Positions 28,201 through 36,606 of a DNA stretch of 64,000 nucleotides are shown here, piece by piece. This DNA comes from Limosilactobacillus panis. Its GTDB lineage: Bacteria > Bacillota > Bacilli > Lactobacillales > Lactobacillaceae. The notes under the pieces are model-generated. The model was not told the DNA's origin and searched no databases. It saw nothing but the letters and a program-made list of their open reading frames with translations. Each line of letters begins with the position of its first letter. Position 1 is the stretch's first letter. The DNA is taken from NCBI RefSeq assembly GCF_019797825.1, contig NZ_CP081855.1, forward strand, positions 1,054,001 to 1,118,000. Reading direction: 5' to 3'. The translations under genes were made by a program, and so were the position numbers.

Positions 28201-28856
28201 AACCGACAGCACAATCAGCAGGATGCTGCGGTAGTCGCAAAGAAGGTGGCCCAGCCGAGCGTTCCTGGTGGGGAAGTTGACGTTTATTACTTCCATGTTA
28301 ACGAGCTACAGAGCCGGACAGTAAAGGTTAACGAGATTATTTACTATCGGTACAAGGATACCGGTAAGGCTGCTGCTCCGGACTTTGTGTAGCAAAACCA
28401 CTTTCGTTTACTCAAACCGGCCACAAAGACATGGTTACCAATGCTGTTATCTGGGATGGTCAGTGGACACCTGCTCAAGAGTTTAAAGCGGTAATCAGTC
28501 CAGAGATCAAGGGCTATACACCTGATAAACCAGTCGTTCAAGTTCAACGCGTTGACCATGACTCAGCCGACCTTGAATTCTTAGTCCTATATTCCAAGAA
28601 GGCCCAACCAACACAGCCGACTAAGCCAACAGTGCCGACGCAATCGACTAGACCGACGGCACCAACACAGCCGACGCAACCTACCCAACCAACAAATCCA
28701 GCACAACCAGCCCAATTGACGGCACCAACTGAACCACAACCTGACCGCCAGTTACCAAAAACTGGTCGTAAAGGGAACATGGGCATTGTTGCTGGTGTGC
28801 TTGCCACAATGTTTGTGGGTAGCCTTGGACTTGGCTTTAAGAAGCGGAAAAATTAA
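25289..28856 (+). pseudogene. LPXTG mucus-binding-like surface protein, broken in three places
   Basis: Restoring the frame gives an adhesin of about 1,190 residues: a YSIRK-like signal (RFALRKLTVGVASVLLG), a long N-terminal region, MucBP/Mub-like repeats with WVIRYFDAQTGQDL and VNEIIYYRYKDTGK, a Pro/Thr/Gln-rich wall spacer (28600-28745) and the sortase motif LPKTG with a hydrophobic helix and KKRKN tail. Lesions: a one-base deletion at about 25860, after which the frame continues with NKAGDKTVNTET; a TAG at 28003-28005 after QSVS; and an extra GT near 28386-28390 giving TAG at 28390-28392 before the frame resumes with AKPLSFTQTG. The first fragment would be secreted but not anchored. Sequencing error could explain one lesion, hardly three. 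Confidence 0.85.
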
Positions 28857-28891
28857 ATCCTAATTTCACTAAAGTTAGATAATTAGTTAAC

Positions 28892-28925
28892 AAAAAGACC
28901 CAGTTTCTCAAAAACTGGGCCTTTT
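28892..28925. terminator. Bidirectional terminator between adhesin pseudogene and lacI
   Basis: CCCAGTTT (28899-28906) pairs with AAACTGGG (28912-28919), flanked by A and T runs, between convergent genes. Confidence 0.78.
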
Positions 28926-28936
28926 CAGTACTGGGT

Positions 28937-29917
28937 TTAAATATTCTTAACGCTTGATCGTTCATTGATTGATGTTGGGATAAAAGTTGATGGCTCGTTA
29001 TTAAGAAGATTATCAACGCTCTTGACGCCCATCTGGTAGAAGTCCTGGGTGACACTGGTGAGGGTTGGATTAGTGATCTCGCAGATTATGGAACCATCAA
29101 TACAGATAATGGACAGCTGGTCGGGGAGGTGGAGGTGGTGCTTAGTGGCTGCCTTAATTAGTCCGACAGCCGTCATATCACTACCAGCAATTACTGCGGT
29201 TAACCCGTGTCCCTTAAGTTTTTCAAAAAGGTCCTGGCCATTTTGGTAACTATAGTCACCGTAATAAATCCAGTGGGGATTAATCGTCAGTTGAGCGTCC
29301 GTCATCGCCTGCTGATAGCCAAATAAACGTTGTTGCCCAGTAGATGAGTGGTCAATCCCAACAATGCCAATTTTCTGGTGGCCGTGTGCGATCAGGTAGT
29401 TAGTCGCCTTCTCACCAATTGCGACATTATCTGAACTGATGAAGTGTTGTTCTGGATGCTGCTGGTCATAAATTGAGATTAAGCGGTAAGGCATCCGGGC
29501 CTTGTTAAGAATTTTTAGCTGGACGCTTTCAATCTTACCTGAAATAAGAAGAATCCCGGTTGCCTGGTGTTCCAACGCCTCATTGACAGTTTCGGTCAGA
29601 CGGTTAGCGTTATTATTTCCGGCAGAGAAGATGATGACCTTATGATTTAACTCGTGCGCCCGTTGGAGGATGCCATTAACAATATCTTTCCAAAAATTAG
29701 TCTGGTGGTAGTTAATAATCACCGCAATTGTGTTTGTAATATGGGAAGCTAATTGTGAAGCAGCCACGTTTTTGTGGTAGCCCATCTCCTGCGCAATTTG
29801 GCGAATCTTCTTAGCAGTTGAGGGCTTTAGGATGTCATTCTTGTTAGAAAGGGCCCGCGAGACTGTTGCAGTGGAGACACCGGCCGCTTTCGCAATGTTT
29901 TTTATAGTTGGTTTCAA
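28937..29917 (-). CDS. LacI family transcriptional regulator
   Basis: A 326-residue repressor: N-terminal HTH TIKNIAKAAGVSTATVSRALSN with hinge, then a periplasmic-binding-like sugar domain ending in SIICIDGSIICEITNPTLTSV. The start is probably TTG at 29917, because GGGAGGCG is 10 bases upstream; a GTG at 29935 overlaps that ribosome site. It is transcribed divergently from the GH31 gene over a region with two LacI/cre-type palindromes, one covering its own -35. It is therefore the likely regulator of the GH31 gene, and possibly of the GH13-MFS unit whose promoter has similar sites. Confidence 0.92.
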   Translation of the reverse strand: MKPTIKNIAKAAGVSTATVSRALSNKNDILKPSTAKKIRQIAQEMGYHKNVAASQLASHITNTIAVIINYHQTNFWKDIVNGILQRAHELNHKVIIFSAGNNNANRLTETVNEALEHQATGILLISGKIESVQLKILNKARMPYRLISIYDQQHPEQHFISSDNVAIGEKATNYLIAHGHQKIGIVGIDHSSTGQQRLFGYQQAMTDAQLTINPHWIYYGDYSYQNGQDLFEKLKGHGLTAVIAGSDMTAVGLIKAATKHHLHLPDQLSIICIDGSIICEITNPTLTSVTQDFYQMGVKSVDNLLNNEPSTFIPTSINERSSVKNI

Positions 29918-29951
29918 TATTTTATCGCCTCCCACTAGTTATATTACCCCT

Positions 29952-29989
29952 ATTATATTAAATTATCTTAGTATCAGCAAACGTTCACA
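29952..29989 (-). promoter_or_regulatory. lacI-family gene promoter with overlapping operator
   Basis: On the minus strand TTGCTG (29975-29980), a 17-base spacer and a perfect TATAAT (29952-29957). The palindrome-like AGCAAACGTTCACA at 29976-29989 overlaps the -35 element, indicating autoregulation. Confidence 0.65.
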
Positions 29990-30006
29990 TTGTATCCACA
30001 ATGCAT

Positions 30007-30021
30007 TTGTAAACGTTTGCA
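30007..30021 (+). promoter_or_regulatory. cre / LacI operator upstream of GH31 gene
   Basis: TTGTAAACGTTTGCA matches WTGNAANCGNWNNCW at every position and has the central AACGTT of LacI-family operators. It lies 69 bases before the GH31 start, near a -10-like TAAAGT at 30030-30035. Confidence 0.7.
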
Positions 30022-30089
30022 AAAAGTGGTAAAGTAAGAAATGTAAAGAAATAGCATTTAGAAAAAATCCGGAAGGGGCAGGAAAGACA

Positions 30090-32408
30090 ATGACTAATCG
30101 CTTAACTGGCTACCAGAGTAGTGAACCAAAATTAACGCTGAACTACGAAGATGGTCATAATTTGGTTTTAGATATCTTAACTAGTCAAATTATCCGCGTA
30201 TTTATGGACCGGAACTGCACAACGAATTCTTATGCAATCCAGGGTGACAAGCACCATAAGACAAACTACACGGTTGACAATAAGGGGGACCATATCGAAG
30301 TGCGTACCCCGGACCTGACTGTTAAGGCTTATGACGACCGTCACATCGACTTCTTTGATGGAGAGGGTAATTCATTAGTAATGGACTACCGGGGTCGCCG
30401 GCAGGCCTTGGCAAATGACTTGGATGATGAGCACAAGTCTACCGTCCTGGCTGAAGGCCACGATATTAACCTCTTAGGGAAAAGCGATGACCGGCACTAC
30501 GAAATCATCAAGTCTTTAAGTCCGGACGAACAGTTCTACGGCTTAGGCGACAAGCCTGGCTTCCTGAATAAACGGGGTTATGACTACGACAACTGGAACG
30601 TTGACTTTGGTCAAGTTCATAATGAGTCGGTTAAGGGAATCTACAAGTCAATCCCAGTGATGTATGGCCTTAAAGACGAGCACCCGTATGGCCTCTTCTT
30701 TGACAACACCTACAAGAGTCACTTCGACCTCGGTAAGGAGAGCGAGAACTATTACTACTACTCTGCAGACGATGGGAACATTGACTACTATGTTCTGGGT
30801 GGTCACACCTTAAAAGACGTTGTCGCTAACTATACTTACCTGACCGGGGTTACCCCGCTGCCACAAAAGTGGGTTCTCGGTTACCAGCAGTCACGTTGGG
30901 GTTACAGTACCAGTGACAAACGGGTAGAGAGCATTGCGGACGGCTTTGCAAAGTACCACCTACCAATCGATGTCATTCACCTGGACATTGACTACATGCG
31001 TGGTTACCGTGACTTTACCTGGGATACGACAAAGTATCAGGATCCTAAGAAATTTGTCGCCGAGATGAAGAAGCGGGGGATCCGCTTGATGCCTATTCTC
31101 GATGCCGGAGTCAAAAAGGATGAAGATGGCTACAACATTTACCAAGAGGGGATCAAAAAGGGGTACTTTGTTGAAAACCCTGACGGAACCGTCTTTGTCG
31201 GCCGGGTATGGCCTGGTGACGCGGTCTTCCCAGACTTCGGCCGTCCAGAAGTCCGCAAGTGGTGGGCAAAGCACATCAAGTTCTTTGCGGACATGGGAGC
31301 CTGTGGAGTCTGGAACGATATGGATGAACCAGCCTCCTTTGACGGCGAACTGCCGAAGGACCTGGTCTTCAGTGATGGTGATCAAAAGAGTACCCATGCC
31401 AAAATGCACAATGTCTTCGGGCACTTGCAAGCACAGGCAGCTTATGAAGGAATGAAGGATGCTACTGGCAAGCGACCGTACGTCATCACCCGGGCGGCCT
31501 ATGCTGGTACCCAGAAGTACTCCACCGTTTGGACGGGCGACAACCAATCAATCTGGTCCCACCTCCAGTTAGCAATTCCCCAACTGAATAGTTTAGGAAT
31601 GAGTGGCTTTGCAATTGCCGGAACCGATATTGGTGGTTTCCAGAAGGATACCACGCCGGAGTTGCTTACCCGGTGGCTCGAAGCTTCGTTATTTGTCCCA
31701 CTCTTCAGAAACCATGCTGAGATGGGGACCCGTTACCAGGAGCCATGGGCATTTGACCGGCAGACGCTTGATATCTACCGCGATTACCTGAACCTTCGTT
31801 ACCGCTTTGTCCCGTACCTCTATGATCAACTGCGCCACGAGACTGAGTCTGGTCTGCCAGTAATGCGGCCCCTGGTTCTCAATTACGATCAAGACCCGGC
31901 AGTTCGTCAGCTAAATGATGAATATATGGTGGGGACTAACATACTGGTTGCCCCAATCGTAAACCAGGGAGCTGATAAACGGCTGGTCTACCTGCCAGCG
32001 GGGAAGTGGCTTGACTTCTGGAACAACGCTGAATACTCGGGGAAGCAGACGATTATGGTCAATGCTCCAATCGAGAAGCTGCCACTCTTCATTAAAAAGG
32101 ATACGATTCTGCCATGGGGTAATAAGGTTAAGCACATTAGCGACCAGCCGGAGAAAGTAATGACCTTCCGGCTCTTCGGTGATTGTGGTGCCTATAAGCA
32201 TTACCAAGATAACGGTCTTGACTTTAAGTACCAAGAAGGGGAATATAACGAGTACTACGTGGAAGTTGCTGCTAACGGCCAAGTTACCGTGCAACTTCAC
32301 AAGCATGGTTACCAACCAACCTATGAACGGATCTATGTGGAAACAGATCGCGGTCGCTTTGAATTTGACTACGATAGCAAAGAAGAAAGTTATCACTTAG
32401 CAAAGTAA
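30090..32408 (+). CDS. GH31 alpha-glucosidase
   Basis: A 772-residue retaining glycosidase. The N-terminal beta-sandwich (residues 1-250) leads to the barrel with LPIDVIHLDIDYM, the nucleophile Asp in GVWNDMDEPASF (about residue 412), the acid/base Asp in TVWTGDNQSIW (about 480) and GTDIGGF; the C-terminal beta domains follow. No signal peptide, so it works in the cytosol on imported oligosaccharides. The motifs favour an alpha-glucosidase over an alpha-xylosidase, but this is not certain. GGAAAG precedes the ATG. A strong terminator follows, so it is a single-gene unit under the divergent LacI regulator. Confidence 0.92.
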   Translation: MTNRLTGYQSSEPKLTLNYEDGHNLVLDILTSQIIRVFMDRNCTTNSYAIQGDKHHKTNYTVDNKGDHIEVRTPDLTVKAYDDRHIDFFDGEGNSLVMDYRGRRQALANDLDDEHKSTVLAEGHDINLLGKSDDRHYEIIKSLSPDEQFYGLGDKPGFLNKRGYDYDNWNVDFGQVHNESVKGIYKSIPVMYGLKDEHPYGLFFDNTYKSHFDLGKESENYYYYSADDGNIDYYVLGGHTLKDVVANYTYLTGVTPLPQKWVLGYQQSRWGYSTSDKRVESIADGFAKYHLPIDVIHLDIDYMRGYRDFTWDTTKYQDPKKFVAEMKKRGIRLMPILDAGVKKDEDGYNIYQEGIKKGYFVENPDGTVFVGRVWPGDAVFPDFGRPEVRKWWAKHIKFFADMGACGVWNDMDEPASFDGELPKDLVFSDGDQKSTHAKMHNVFGHLQAQAAYEGMKDATGKRPYVITRAAYAGTQKYSTVWTGDNQSIWSHLQLAIPQLNSLGMSGFAIAGTDIGGFQKDTTPELLTRWLEASLFVPLFRNHAEMGTRYQEPWAFDRQTLDIYRDYLNLRYRFVPYLYDQLRHETESGLPVMRPLVLNYDQDPAVRQLNDEYMVGTNILVAPIVNQGADKRLVYLPAGKWLDFWNNAEYSGKQTIMVNAPIEKLPLFIKKDTILPWGNKVKHISDQPEKVMTFRLFGDCGAYKHYQDNGLDFKYQEGEYNEYYVEVAANGQVTVQLHKHGYQPTYERIYVETDRGRFEFDYDSKEESYHLAK

Positions 32409-32429
32409 AGATTTAATTTTACGGTAAAC

Positions 32430-32475
32430 ATCCGCTTGCGTCACCTGGTTTTGACGTGAGCGGATTGTTTTGTTT
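32430..32475 (+). terminator. Terminator after GH31 gene
   Basis: ATCCGCTTGCGTCA pairs with TGACGTGAGCGGAT (two G-U pairs, 8-base loop), followed by TGTTTTGTTTTT. Confidence 0.82.
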
Positions 32476-32497
32476 TTAGGCGGTAAATGGCTAAAAT
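32470..32497 (+). promoter_or_regulatory. msrA promoter
   Basis: TTGTTT at 32470-32475, a 16-base spacer and TAAAAT at 32492-32497, immediately after the preceding terminator. Confidence 0.45.
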
Positions 32498-32555
32498 ATA
32501 GGAAATTAGTAAAATGCTCGATGATATATTTGGAGCATGGAAAAGGATGGTTGAT

Positions 32556-33080
32556 ATGAGTTTAGACACGGCAATCTTTGCGGGCGGCTGTTTTTGGTGT
32601 ATGGTTCAGCCGTTTGACACTTACCCTGGAATTAAGAAGGTTGTTTCCGGTTATACCGGTGGCCACGTCGCCAACCCGACCTATGAACAGGTTTGTAGTG
32701 GAACGACTGGCCATACCGAAGCGGTTAAAATTACCTTTGATCCAGATATTATCTCCTATGACCAGCTGGTGACGATTTACTGGCACCAAACGGATCCCAC
32801 TGATGCAATGGGGCAATTTCAGGATCGGGGAGATAATTACCGACCCGTTATCTTTGTTAATAGTCCTGAGCAACGGCGGATTGCGAAAAAGTCAAAGCGA
32901 GCACTGCAGGAAAGCGGCGAGTTTGGGGATGCAAAGATTGTAACCCAGATTGAGGATGCACAGCCTTTTTACCCGGCTGAGGACTATCACCAGCATTTCT
33001 ACCAGAAAAATCCGCAACGCTATGCCTTGGAAGAGGCGGGCGGTCGGGCCCAGTTTAAGCAGGAACACTGGAAAGACTAA
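32556..33080 (+). CDS. msrA: Peptide methionine sulfoxide reductase MsrA
   Basis: Reduces S-methionine sulfoxide in proteins. The 174-residue protein begins with the AGGCFWCM active-site cysteine, followed by [30 protein letters not shown] and the C-terminal [10 protein letters not shown]. Length matches the family. The ATG at 32556 has AAGGATGG directly upstream; an in-frame ATG 14 codons earlier lacks one. The TIM-paralogue gene follows after 57 bases and may share the transcript. Confidence 0.94.
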   Translation: MSLDTAIFAGGCFWCMVQPFDTYPGIKKVVSGYTGGHVANPTYEQVCSGTTGHTEAVKITFDPDIISYDQLVTIYWHQTDPTDAMGQFQDRGDNYRPVIFVNSPEQRRIAKKSKRALQESGEFGDAKIVTQIEDAQPFYPAEDYHQHFYQKNPQRYALEEAGGRAQFKQEHWKD

Positions 33081-33137
33081 GTGCATTTAAGTGCCCAATA
33101 TGCCATAATAGAGGAAAAAGCGGACGGAGGAGAAATC

Positions 33138-33923
33138 ATGCGAAAACCATTTATTGCCGCCAATTGGAAAATGCATAAAAACATTGCGGAGTCAGTTGAC
33201 TTTGTGAACCAGATCAAGGGTAAGCTTCCTGATCCGGCAAAGGTGGAAGTCGGAATTGCTCCACAAGCGTTTGCCCTCTACAGTATGGTGCAGGTGGCCG
33301 GTAATTCGGGCTTAAAGATCATTGCCCAAAATGCGGCGGCTGAGTATAATGGCCCCTTCACGGGTGAAATCAGTCTGCGAGGGCTCCATGATTTAGGGAC
33401 TAACTATGCAATGCTTGGCCATATTGAGCGGCGGCACCTCTTTGGTGAAAATAACGCCGCTGTCCATAAGAAGGTCAATGCGGCCCTCCAGATGGGGGTT
33501 ACCCCGATTATCTGTACCGATGAGACAATGGTGCAAAAAGAAGTCAATGGTGAAATCCACTATGTTTTCCAACAACTCATGAGCGTCCTCCACGGTGTTT
33601 CTTTGGACCAGATCCGTAATGTTGTTATTTCTTACGAGCCCAGCTGGGCGGTTGGTGTCGGTCAGCATGCTAACGTGGCTCTGGCAGAAGAAGGATGCCG
33701 GACGATTCGGCGGACGATTGCCGATAACTATACTTATGAAATTGCCGATAAGATTCGGATCCTTTATGGGGGAAGTGTTAACCCGGATAATATCAAGGAC
33801 CTAATGGCCAAGCCAGATATCGATGGGGTCCTGATTGGTCGGGCGAGCTTAGACGTTGATAATTTTCTAAAGATGGTTAACTATCTTAACGATGGAAAGA
33901 CAAACCAGCAAGCGGGTAAGTAA
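33138..33923 (+). CDS. Triosephosphate isomerase family protein, divergent paralogue
   Basis: A 261-residue TIM barrel that would interconvert dihydroxyacetone phosphate and glyceraldehyde-3-phosphate. Catalytic residues are kept: Lys in ANWKMHKN, His in LGHIERR and Glu in SYEPSWAVGVG, with the phosphate-loop GGSVNPDN. Two positions usually conserved differ: the Ser after the catalytic His (LGHSERR) is Ile, and the ICVGE motif reads ICTDE. It stands alone, outside a gap-pgk-tpi cluster. It may be an extra or specialised isomerase. GGAGGAG precedes the ATG at 33138; upstream in-frame codons are not needed. Confidence 0.85.
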   Translation: MRKPFIAANWKMHKNIAESVDFVNQIKGKLPDPAKVEVGIAPQAFALYSMVQVAGNSGLKIIAQNAAAEYNGPFTGEISLRGLHDLGTNYAMLGHIERRHLFGENNAAVHKKVNAALQMGVTPIICTDETMVQKEVNGEIHYVFQQLMSVLHGVSLDQIRNVVISYEPSWAVGVGQHANVALAEEGCRTIRRTIADNYTYEIADKIRILYGGSVNPDNIKDLMAKPDIDGVLIGRASLDVDNFLKMVNYLNDGKTNQQAGK

Positions 33924-33940
33924 GTTGTAAGTAGGGAGAC

Positions 33941-34093
33941 AGAACTAGCTTGCTAGTTCGTCTTTCGAAGCGAAGCAAGTCTTTAGAAAGGGGACTCTAG
34001 TGTTCGGAAAATCCGAACACTAGAGTCCCCTTTGTGTACTGCGCTGTAGCATTTTCAACTATTATAGAAAACTTGTGTCACAACCCCTTTTTT
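33941..34093 (+). repeat. Dispersed intergenic repeat, copy 2 of 3
   Basis: The best-preserved copy. It starts with the palindrome AACTAGC-TT-GCTAGTT, then TTTCGAAGCGAAGCAAG, CTTTAGAAAG, the hairpin GGGGACTCTAGTGTTCGGA with its perfect complement across a short AAA loop, CTTTGTGTACTGCGCTGTAG, CATTTTCAACTAT and GTGTCACAACCCC, ending in a T run. It lies between convergent genes and can terminate both. Confidence 0.88.
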
Positions 34094-34099
34094 GTGTAG

Positions 34100-34408
34100 T
34101 TATTTATTAATTCTTTCCGCGTAGTTACGGGCGCTGCGAAGTTCATAAACCACCCAGGTCTCAATTAGCGTAATAACGCAGATCAATAGGAAGGTGAATC
34201 GTTCTGGAAGGATAAACATCAGGATAAGAAGAATCCAAGATCCCCAGCTCCACATGTTTTCAACCTTGATGATCCGGGCGACTCTTTTGTTAAGCACGGC
34301 CCGACCAGGCCGGAGAAAAATCGTTCGCACCTGGGCGTAATAGCGTACCTCAAATATACTTTCGATAATGAAAATGGTGGTTAGGGTAAAAAGAAAAGCT
34401 GTTTCCAT
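34100..34408 (-). CDS. Small membrane protein (102 aa), unknown
   Basis: Three predicted membrane segments: residues 3-19, 53-69 and 71-88, with a basic cytoplasmic loop (RPGRAVLNKRVARIIK) between the first two. GGGAGC lies upstream of the ATG. Not recognised as a named family. The neighbouring PAP2 gene lies upstream on the same strand with a 69-base gap. Confidence 0.65.
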   Translation of the reverse strand: METAFLFTLTTIFIIESIFEVRYYAQVRTIFLRPGRAVLNKRVARIIKVENMWSWGSWILLILMFILPERFTFLLICVITLIETWVVYELRSARNYAERINK

Positions 34409-34477
34409 ATATGTTAGCTCCCGACAGTTTAGTAATAATAGTTAAATTCTACTTTTTTTCGAGCCCAAGCAAACAAA

Positions 34478-35104
34478 TTAGATATTATTTACTTTAACAA
34501 AAAAATAAACACTAAATAAAAGCCACCAGCCCAAGGCCAAAAGTAGACCTGCAGTAACATCCGTAGGAAAGTGCGCACGTAAGTAAACCCGCGAAAGCAT
34601 CACGAGGACAATTACAAAAATAATAGCAATCACTAGCAGGCACCGCTGCCATCGTTTCTTGAGTACAGGCCAGACTAAGGATAAAACAGTCAGCATAAAA
34701 ATAGTCGTTGCAAAGGTGTGGCCACTAGGAAAACTATACCCACCCACGTTAACAAGACGATGGATTGGGCGGACACGAAGGACACTGTATTTGATGCCGA
34801 TAACTAAGAGGTAACCAACATACTGGATAGCATCTACCCAGAGGGCCTGTCGAAAGCGCCGCTTGTAAACTAGTAGGAGGACAAGAAAGAAGGTGAGAAT
34901 GTCAATTACAAACGGGTCCCCGCAGGTCGTAATAATGTTCAGCAAACCTGTTTTCCACGGTCGAACCGGGTGGGTAATCGCATAACCGATACGGTCGAAC
35001 TCACGCACCCATCCTTGCCCAGTGACGACGGCAACCAGTATTCCAGTAAACACTAACCAACAAGCCAGTCCAGCCAATAATTTCTTTTTAGTATGAATAG
35101 TCAT
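34478..35104 (-). CDS. PAP2 family phosphatase
   Basis: A 208-residue polytopic phosphatase with about six membrane segments. The three-part acid phosphatase signature is present: KYSVLRVRP (KX6RP), YSFPSGHT (PSGH) and SRVYLRAHFPTD (SRX5HX3D). Such enzymes dephosphorylate phosphatidic acid or undecaprenyl pyrophosphate at the outer membrane face. AGGTGAT precedes the ATG. A short divergent region separates it from the ClC gene. Confidence 0.92.
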   Translation of the reverse strand: MTIHTKKKLLAGLACWLVFTGILVAVVTGQGWVREFDRIGYAITHPVRPWKTGLLNIITTCGDPFVIDILTFFLVLLLVYKRRFRQALWVDAIQYVGYLLVIGIKYSVLRVRPIHRLVNVGGYSFPSGHTFATTIFMLTVLSLVWPVLKKRWQRCLLVIAIIFVIVLVMLSRVYLRAHFPTDVTAGLLLALGWWLLFSVYFFVKVNNI

Positions 35105-35144
35105 AAAAAGTAATCACCTGAAATCCATAAATTTTCCTTATTGA

Positions 35145-35173
35145 TTTAGCAAAAGGGTAAGCCGTGATATAAT
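35145..35173 (+). promoter_or_regulatory. ClC gene promoter (extended -10)
   Basis: Perfect TATAAT at 35168-35173 preceded by TGA (extended -10), with a weak TTTAGC -35 at 35145-35150 and a 17-base spacer. Confidence 0.6.
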
Positions 35174-35204
35174 GACAGACGTTTATAAAAAAGGCGGTGA
35201 ACCC

Positions 35205-36446
35205 ATGAACGATAAATCAAATAACTTTGCAATGACAGTTGCAACCCTAGTCTTGGGAACCGTAGTGGGCTGCAGTTCACTATTGTTAAGTCTCCTCTTA
35301 GATTATACGGAGGAGTTTTTCCTCGACTTTAAGGAAACTAACCTGGTGCCGGTAAACGTGTTTGTTAGTGGCCACCACCGGCTCATCTCTGTTCTGATTG
35401 GTGGGGTTATTTCTGCCGTGATCTGGTATGTTTTGCAGCGTAAATATCATCCCGTAAGTATTGGAAAGGCCATAACCGGGAAAACAATGCCGCTTGGAAA
35501 GACCTTGATTCACGTTTGCACCCAGATCTTCTTTGTTGGCACCGGAAATTCAATTGGTCGTGAATTGGCGCCACGGGAAGCCGGTGCCGCAATTGCTCAG
35601 AAATGGACGCGGCTTGCAAACGGTCGACTGCGATTAAGCAATGATGACCAGAAATTACTGATTGCTGCCGCGGCCGGTGCCGGGTTTGCGGGTGTTTATA
35701 TTGCACCGTTGACCGGGGCAGTCTTTTGCATTGAGCTGCTTTACAAGAAGGTGAATGCCCGCGTGATCGCGGTTAGTCTCACGATGTCAGTAATTGCAAC
35801 CCTGATTGGTTCAATTGTCAAGGGGTACGCACCATATTACATCGTTGGCTCCCGTAATTTTGGCCTCTGGACAGTTCCCCTGGCGGTCATTCTGGGAATA
35901 GTTGGTGGCCTTTTGGGGACCGCTTTTAAACAGGGCGTTAAGCTCGCTAAAGAGAAGCGGGCGACAAATAAGAATATTCTTGTCCAACTACCGATTTTAT
36001 CACTTATTACTGCTGGTGTGGCGAGCTTTTATCCACAAATAATGGGGAATGGCCGGGGCCTGGCCCAGCTTGCTATCAACGCCGGGACAGTCAGCCAACG
36101 TGTCCTAATGCTTTTGTTATTTGGCCTTTTGGCGAAGGTGGCAATTACCCTTGGGACAATCAAGTGTGGTGGATATGGTGGTATCCTAACACCGTCAATT
36201 GCTGCTGGTGCTGTTCTTGGCGTATTTGTCGGTATTTGCTACATGATGGTTATCCCAGCAGTTACTCTCGCGCAAGCAGCCGTTTTGGGGGCGGCGCTCT
36301 TTCTTGCCGCTTCACAGCAGGCTCCACTGATGGCAATGTTTATGCTATTTGAGGTCTGCCACCTCAATTACACGGCCCTCCTGCCACTAGCAGTTGGGGT
36401 CGCGGTGTCCATTACAATCAGCAAATTATTACAAAAGGCCAATTAA
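35205..36446 (+). CDS. ClC family chloride channel/transporter
   Basis: A 413-residue membrane protein with 10-12 hydrophobic helices. ClC signatures are GNSIGRELAPREAG (the family's GREGP glutamate gate, with GP replaced by LA), AGVYIAPLTGAVFCIE (GxFxxPLxGxxF) and GGYGGILTPSIAAGA. No CBS domains, as in short bacterial members. It exchanges chloride, fluoride or other halides for protons or acts as a channel; which is not clear. The ATG at 35205 follows AAGGCGGTGA. Terminator downstream. Confidence 0.9.
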   Translation: MNDKSNNFAMTVATLVLGTVVGCSSLLLSLLLDYTEEFFLDFKETNLVPVNVFVSGHHRLISVLIGGVISAVIWYVLQRKYHPVSIGKAITGKTMPLGKTLIHVCTQIFFVGTGNSIGRELAPREAGAAIAQKWTRLANGRLRLSNDDQKLLIAAAAGAGFAGVYIAPLTGAVFCIELLYKKVNARVIAVSLTMSVIATLIGSIVKGYAPYYIVGSRNFGLWTVPLAVILGIVGGLLGTAFKQGVKLAKEKRATNKNILVQLPILSLITAGVASFYPQIMGNGRGLAQLAINAGTVSQRVLMLLLFGLLAKVAITLGTIKCGGYGGILTPSIAAGAVLGVFVGICYMMVIPAVTLAQAAVLGAALFLAASQQAPLMAMFMLFEVCHLNYTALLPLAVGVAVSITISKLLQKAN

Positions 36447-36507
36447 TGTTGTGAAAAGACGACAAAGTTGGTATGATAACAAGTGGTAGAGTGATTGCCT
36501 ACCATGC

Positions 36508-36540
36508 AAAAGAGGCCTTCTTTTTAGGCCTCTTTTTTAT
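36508..36540 (+). terminator. Terminator after ClC gene
   Basis: AAAAGAGGCCT pairs with AGGCCTCTTTT around TCTTTTT, with further T. Confidence 0.85.
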
Positions 36541-36606
36541 CTTTAAACACCATTTTCACGGTATAATAAAGGTGGAGATGGGGTGGCGTCAGACGGGGGA
36601 CCCACT

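Noticed and set aside
28600..28745. Short tandem repeats (CCAACACAGCCGAC-like) that might be taken for a CRISPR array
   Set aside because: They encode the Pro/Thr/Gln-rich wall-spanning part of the adhesin in frame; there are no unique spacers or cas genes.
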